A stretch of 27,034 nucleotides of DNA from Candidatus Delongbacteria bacterium (lineage in GTDB: Bacteria > JAGOEH01), in the NCBI GenBank assembly GCA_017997825.1, contig JAGOEH010000024.1:1-27034 (forward strand), read 5' to 3'. The translations under genes and the position numbers were made by a program. The notes beneath the pieces are model-generated. The model saw only the letters and a list, made by a program, of their open reading frames with translations, made no database searches and was not told where the DNA came from. Of the stretch, positions 23,391 through 27,034 are shown one piece after another (position 1 is the stretch's first letter; each line of letters opens with the position of its first letter).

Positions 23391-24841
23391 AAAAAAATGA
23401 TCGACTGGAATTTTTCGAGCAAAAGACCAATCATCTGCTGAAGGAAAAGCAGGATTTTTTGTCCGTGCTCGAACTGGCCGCCAATCTGAGCAGTTTTGAG
23501 TCAAGTCTCAATAAGGTGGATCATCCTGATATTATTCTGCGGGAAATTGAAAAGCGGATTCTTTCCCTGATTCATTTTCAAGCCGTAGCCTTCTTTTTAG
23601 TCCGCGAGGAAGATTCAAATTTTGTTCTATCGTATGCCAATCCGGTCGAGTACCAGAGCTTTTTCATTCGGGAACATGAGATTCTGATTGAAGATGACAC
23701 TTTTGCCTGGTGCATCAAGCGAAACCGCCCCATTTTGGTGACGGGGAGCAATCATTCCGATAAACTCCTGCTGCATGCTTTGGATACCCCATCTCGGGCC
23801 CGTGGGGTATTTATCGGGTTGTTGTCCGGCTCCTGGGACCAGATTCCGGATACCACCCTGATGATTTTTTCCATTATTATGCATTCCGGGGCCAATATGC
23901 TGGAAAGTTTTGAACTCTATCGGCGTAATAAGCAGATTAATCAGGCCTTGGAAAACAGTATCATGAAGCTCAAACTCTCGGAAGCCGAACTGACCAAGCA
24001 TCGCTCAGAACTGCAAACCATGGTGGATGAACAAACCAAAGAACTCCGTCTTTCGAATGAGCAGTTGAAAAACGAGATCAGCCAGCGTATTCGTACCGAA
24101 CACGATCTGATTACAGCCAAACAGACGGCCGAAAAGGCCAATAAAATTAAAAGTCAATTCCTGGCCAATATGAGCCATGAACTGAGAACTCCACTCAATG
24201 CCATCGTCGGTATGATTCATCTGATGAGCCATACGGCCTTGGATTCGACCCAAGTGGAGTATCTGGAATACCTTAAATCCTCTTCCGAACACCTGCTGAC
24301 TCTGATCAACGGATTGCTGGATCTTACAGCCATTGAATCCCATTCCATGAAGCTTCAGGAACAGACCCTGAATTTACAGGAATTGATTGACCAGATCCAT
24401 TCCATGTTTATGCCCGAACTCCATAAAAAACAACTCGAGTTTCAGCTTTCGTATCAGATCGATCCGGAATGGATCTTTGTGAGCGATCGCAAAAAAATCA
24501 AACAGATCCTGTTCAACCTGATCGATAATGCCGTTAAATTTACCCATCAGGGGAAAATCCGGGTCGAGGTCATCCCGCTTAATCACAGTAATCAGACCAC
24601 GACTCTTAAAATTTCTGTTTCCGACACGGGAATCGGGATTCCGGAAGATCGGATCCCGGATCTGTTTCAAGTCCTGACTCAATTGGATGATTCTTATTCC
24701 AAGAAATACGGAGGGATTGGAATTGGTCTGATCCTGACCAAGAATCTGGTGGAACTGATGGGGGGCAGTCTTTATCTGGAAAGCCGTCTTGATCAAGGAA
24801 CCTGGATCGAGATTACCCTGCCCTTGAAACTTAAAAAATAA
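23387..24841 (+). CDS. Soluble GAF-type sensor histidine kinase
   Basis: The 484-residue kinase has no TM or signal peptide. The N-terminal region (about 25-185) looks like a GAF domain: ILSLIHFQAVAFFLVREED and DDTFAWCIKRNRPILVTG. A coiled coil follows at about 190-245. The HisKA helix carries FLANMSHELRTPLNAIVGM with His264. The ATPase domain has an N box near 380, DTGIGIP and KYGGIGIGLILTKNLVELMGGSLYLES. In the second glycine box Thr is replaced by Ile, a variant seen in other kinases. It should autophosphorylate His264. No response regulator gene is adjacent, so its partner is elsewhere. Coupling to the HDOD gene by a 4-base overlap implies a joint pathway. It is cytoplasmic. Confidence 0.92.
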   Translation: MKKNDRLEFFEQKTNHLLKEKQDFLSVLELAANLSSFESSLNKVDHPDIILREIEKRILSLIHFQAVAFFLVREEDSNFVLSYANPVEYQSFFIREHEILIEDDTFAWCIKRNRPILVTGSNHSDKLLLHALDTPSRARGVFIGLLSGSWDQIPDTTLMIFSIIMHSGANMLESFELYRRNKQINQALENSIMKLKLSEAELTKHRSELQTMVDEQTKELRLSNEQLKNEISQRIRTEHDLITAKQTAEKANKIKSQFLANMSHELRTPLNAIVGMIHLMSHTALDSTQVEYLEYLKSSSEHLLTLINGLLDLTAIESHSMKLQEQTLNLQELIDQIHSMFMPELHKKQLEFQLSYQIDPEWIFVSDRKKIKQILFNLIDNAVKFTHQGKIRVEVIPLNHSNQTTTLKISVSDTGIGIPEDRIPDLFQVLTQLDDSYSKKYGGIGIGLILTKNLVELMGGSLYLESRLDQGTWIEITLPLKLKK

Positions 24842-24889
24842 GGACCTGATCGTGGCTGATCGGGATCGTTCAGACAAAAGGAATGAAAA

Positions 24890-25939
24890 ATGACGACGAT
24901 TTTAAATCAAACCTTTTTCAATAATCCCCTGCATGATTACTTGTATAGTCTGCTGATATTTCTGCTGGCCTTTCTGGTGCTGCGTCTGCTGAAACGATTC
25001 GGTATCCGGCGATTAAAGAAAATGGCGTCCCAGACCCAGTCCAAGCTGGATGATTTTATTATTCTCCAGCTTGAGAAAACCCTGCTGCCTATCCTGTACA
25101 TCCTGGTATTCAATTTGAGCGAACGCTATCTGACGTTTACTGAGAAAGTGAATTGGGTTATTTCTACCCTGACTCTGGTTTTGATCACTTTTTATGTGAT
25201 TCGGTTTTTAGCGGCACTGATCAATTATCTGATTCATTCCTTTGTGTTTCATGAATCATTGGGGCAGGGAGAAATCAAAGCTACCGGGATGTCGACTCTG
25301 GTCAATATCCTGATTGGAAGTCTGGGACTGGTCTTTCTGCTGGACAATATGGGGGTTGAGATATCGACGGTGATAACCGGTTTTGGAATCGGCGGGATAG
25401 CCATTGCGCTGGCGGCTCAGACTATTTTGGGCGATCTGTTCAGCTATTTTGCCATTTTTCTGGATCATCCCTTTAAAGTCGGGGATTTGATTACCATCGA
25501 GGATAAAACCGGCACCATTGAACGAATCGGAATAAAAACTACCCGAATCAAGAGCATCAACGGTGAGGAGCTGGTTTTTTCCAATCACGATCTGACCAAT
25601 TCCAGAATCCATAATTTCAACTCGATGGATAAGCGTCGGGTGATGCTGAAACTGGGAGTCAGTTACCAGACCTCGTCCGACCGACTGCATCAGATTCCCG
25701 ATATCATCCGGGAGATTGTGGAATCAATCGAGGGAGCTGAGTTTGATCGTTCCCATTTCAAGGAGTACGGGGATTCCTCCTTGATCTTCGAAACCGTCTA
25801 TTATATTGTCGGAAGTGATTATCGATTTTTTATGGATGTCCAACAGGCCATCAACCTGAAAGTTTTCGAGATTTTTGATCAAACGGGGATTGAATTTGCC
25901 TACCCGACCCGGAGTATTTATCTTAAAAAAGCGGATTAA
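24890..25939 (+). CDS. MscS-family mechanosensitive ion channel
   Basis: The 349-residue protein has hydrophobic segments at about 15-35, 63-82, 92-115 and 135-155. The pore helix TM3 region follows with GFGIGGIAIALAAQTILGDLFSYFAIFLDHPFKVGD (about 164-199). Next is the beta domain with GTIERIGIKTTRIKSINGEELVFSNHDL. The Gly/Ala-rich pore helix and the P-F-x-V-G-D turn are the MscS signature. It opens under membrane tension to release small solutes during osmotic downshock. The start ATG 24890 follows AAAAGGAATG at short distance. It lies 48 bases after the kinase gene in the same direction and could share its transcript. Its stop overlaps the mtaB stop by 4 bases on the other strand. Confidence 0.93.
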   Translation: MTTILNQTFFNNPLHDYLYSLLIFLLAFLVLRLLKRFGIRRLKKMASQTQSKLDDFIILQLEKTLLPILYILVFNLSERYLTFTEKVNWVISTLTLVLITFYVIRFLAALINYLIHSFVFHESLGQGEIKATGMSTLVNILIGSLGLVFLLDNMGVEISTVITGFGIGGIAIALAAQTILGDLFSYFAIFLDHPFKVGDLITIEDKTGTIERIGIKTTRIKSINGEELVFSNHDLTNSRIHNFNSMDKRRVMLKLGVSYQTSSDRLHQIPDIIREIVESIEGAEFDRSHFKEYGDSSLIFETVYYIVGSDYRFFMDVQQAINLKVFEIFDQTGIEFAYPTRSIYLKKAD

Positions 25940-27034
25940 ATCTCGGAACTGATCGAACCGAAAACATTACCGCTCTGGTCGATATAATCGATTCCCGCCT
26001 GCACTAAGCAATTGGGCTGAGGGCGATCATGATCGAAATTGACCCGGATGTAATTCCCGGTTAGTCCGTTATACCATTTCCCATCCTGAGGGGATGATTC
26101 AATCAGAACCTCCATTTTCTGTCCGATGAAACCCCGGCAAAATTCCTGTTTTTTATATCGGCTGAGGGTGATCAACTGATTGGCCCGGGCTTGAATCTCA
26201 TCAGGCGGGACTTTGGGTTCCATCTGACCGGCCTGAGTCAGGGGACGGTCGGAGTAGCTGAAAACATGGAGCATTACCGGCGGCAGATGTTTGATGAAGT
26301 GATAGGTATCCATGAAATCCTGCTCACTTTCGCTCGGATGTCCGACGATTACATCCATGCCGATTCCGATTTCCGGCATCCGGTCCCGAAGTTTCCGGAT
26401 CAGAGTTTGATAGAAGTGGACGCTGTAATGGCGGTTCATCAGGTTGAGAATTCTATCGCTTCCGCTCTGGAGGGGGATATGAAGATGCCGGCAAATTCGG
26501 GGTTCGGTGGCGATCAGCTCAATCAGTTCATCACTGATTTCCTGGGGCTCGATCGAAGAAAGGCGAACACGGGGAATTCGGCTGAACGAAAGGATGGTTT
26601 TTAGTAATGATACCAGTTGAGGATTCTGGTTTTCCATTCCATATTTACCGATATGGATCCCGGTCAGTACAATTTCTTTAATATCTTTGGCCTCCAAGAG
26701 GTTAATCTGATCCAGTACATTATCCGGTGGGCGGCTCCGGTATTTACCCCGGAGATAAGGAATGACGCAATAGGAGCAGAAGTTCTCACATCCGTCCTGA
26801 ATCTTGATAAAGGCCCGGGTTCGGTCTTCAAAATTATGGATCAGCCGGCGGTCCCAGGAATAGATATGTTCCTGTAAGTGATGATTGACAAATACAAAGG
26901 GCTGGGGATTTTTACCCTTATAATAAAAGCGCTTGAAAAAGATTTCAAAATCCTCTTTTTCCAGAAAGAACAGGATCAGATCCACCCCTTTCAATTGACG
27001 GAGTTCATCAGGGTGAAGTTGAGCGCTGCAGCCG
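25936..27034 (-). CDS. mtaB: tRNA threonylcarbamoyladenosine 2-methylthiotransferase MtaB (5' end outside window)
   Basis: This is a radical-SAM methylthiotransferase that adds 2-methylthio to t6A37 of tRNA, using two iron-sulfur clusters. The visible part has about 365 residues of a family near 430. The frame runs through the right edge, where GCSAQLHP preserves a Cys of the N-terminal cluster domain. The radical-SAM triad is in IQDGCENFCSYCVIPY (Cys-x3-Cys-x2-Cys). LTGIHIGKYG distinguishes MtaB from MiaB and RimO. SSIEPQEI, HLHIPLQSGSDRILNLMNRHY and VGHPSESEQDF follow. The C-terminus (about the last 65 residues, GQKMEVLIESS...GNYIRVNFD) is a TRAM domain for RNA binding. The TTG at 26994 is internal, not the start. 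The gene converges on mscS with a 4-base overlap. Confidence 0.93.
   Translation of the reverse strand, partial: GCSAQLHPDELRQLKGVDLILFFLEKEDFEIFFKRFYYKGKNPQPFVFVNHHLQEHIYSWDRRLIHNFEDRTRAFIKIQDGCENFCSYCVIPYLRGKYRSRPPDNVLDQINLLEAKDIKEIVLTGIHIGKYGMENQNPQLVSLLKTILSFSRIPRVRLSSIEPQEISDELIELIATEPRICRHLHIPLQSGSDRILNLMNRHYSVHFYQTLIRKLRDRMPEIGIGMDVIVGHPSESEQDFMDTYHFIKHLPPVMLHVFSYSDRPLTQAGQMEPKVPPDEIQARANQLITLSRYKKQEFCRGFIGQKMEVLIESSPQDGKWYNGLTGNYIRVNFDHDRPQPNCLVQAGIDYIDQSGNVFGSISSEI

Noticed and set aside
24841-24889. GATC-containing dyad between the kinase and mscS genes as a terminator
   Set aside because: The repeats are short and overlapping, no T-run follows, and the genes run in the same direction with a small gap.
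1-27034. CRISPR arrays, tRNA or rRNA genes, IS elements, attachment sites and toxin-antitoxin pairs
   Set aside because: I looked for regular direct repeats, cloverleaf arms, transposase or integrase motifs and small paired ORFs and saw none.

Overview
The window looks like a chromosomal segment from a Gram-negative (diderm) bacterium. The evidence is a Wzi-like outer-membrane barrel, a lipoprotein-type TatT, a TRAP transporter with a periplasmic binding protein, and several signal peptides. Base composition is near-balanced and the -35/-10 boxes are close to the sigma70 consensus. I cannot name the lineage. The tetratricopeptide-associated TRAP (TPAT) genes are known from treponemes and various other, mostly anaerobic or uncultured, groups, so an environmental or candidate-phylum bacterium is plausible. 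I found no rRNA, tRNA, CRISPR array, insertion sequence or prophage gene.

Layout, left to right. (1) 1-6874, plus strand: a Cache-PAS4 hybrid histidine kinase open at the left edge, a HerA/YjgR-type ATPase behind a strong promoter, and a diguanylate cyclase whose N-terminus resembles DUF1638. (2) 6986-9612, plus strand: a possible 29-residue peptide, a proline-iminopeptidase-like hydrolase, then a close trio of a sulfotransferase, an HELGH membrane metalloprotease and a small DUF3566-like membrane protein. (3) 9732-11432: an AT-richer, multi-pass, GT-C-like membrane protein, tail to tail with a BaiN/YhiN flavoprotein (minus strand). A divergent intergenic region with two strong dyads separates the flavoprotein from yjbQ. 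(4) 13454-21711, minus strand: a nine-gene array transcribed right to left. It holds a helix-hairpin-helix (HhH) protein, TatT, TatP (DctP), DctQ, DctM, a three-TM protein, an anchored coiled-coil protein, a Wzi-like barrel and a CapA-family phosphoesterase. (5) 22119-25939, plus strand: an HDOD protein translationally coupled to a soluble GAF histidine kinase, then an MscS-type channel. (6) 25936-27034, minus strand: mtaB, cut by the right edge.

How the parts may work together. The minus-strand array combines a complete TPAT importer with two surface-polysaccharide-type genes (wzi-like and capA-like) and two unassigned envelope proteins, so it reads as a cell-envelope locus. The flanks are rich in signal transduction: two histidine kinases, one diguanylate cyclase and one HDOD protein. 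The most unusual items are the DUF1638-like/GAF/GGDEF fusion, the TPAT binding protein with Trp where TRAP binding proteins normally have the ligand-clamping Arg, and the dyads at 12733-12758, 12845-12891 and 16286-16328, which no annotated gene explains.
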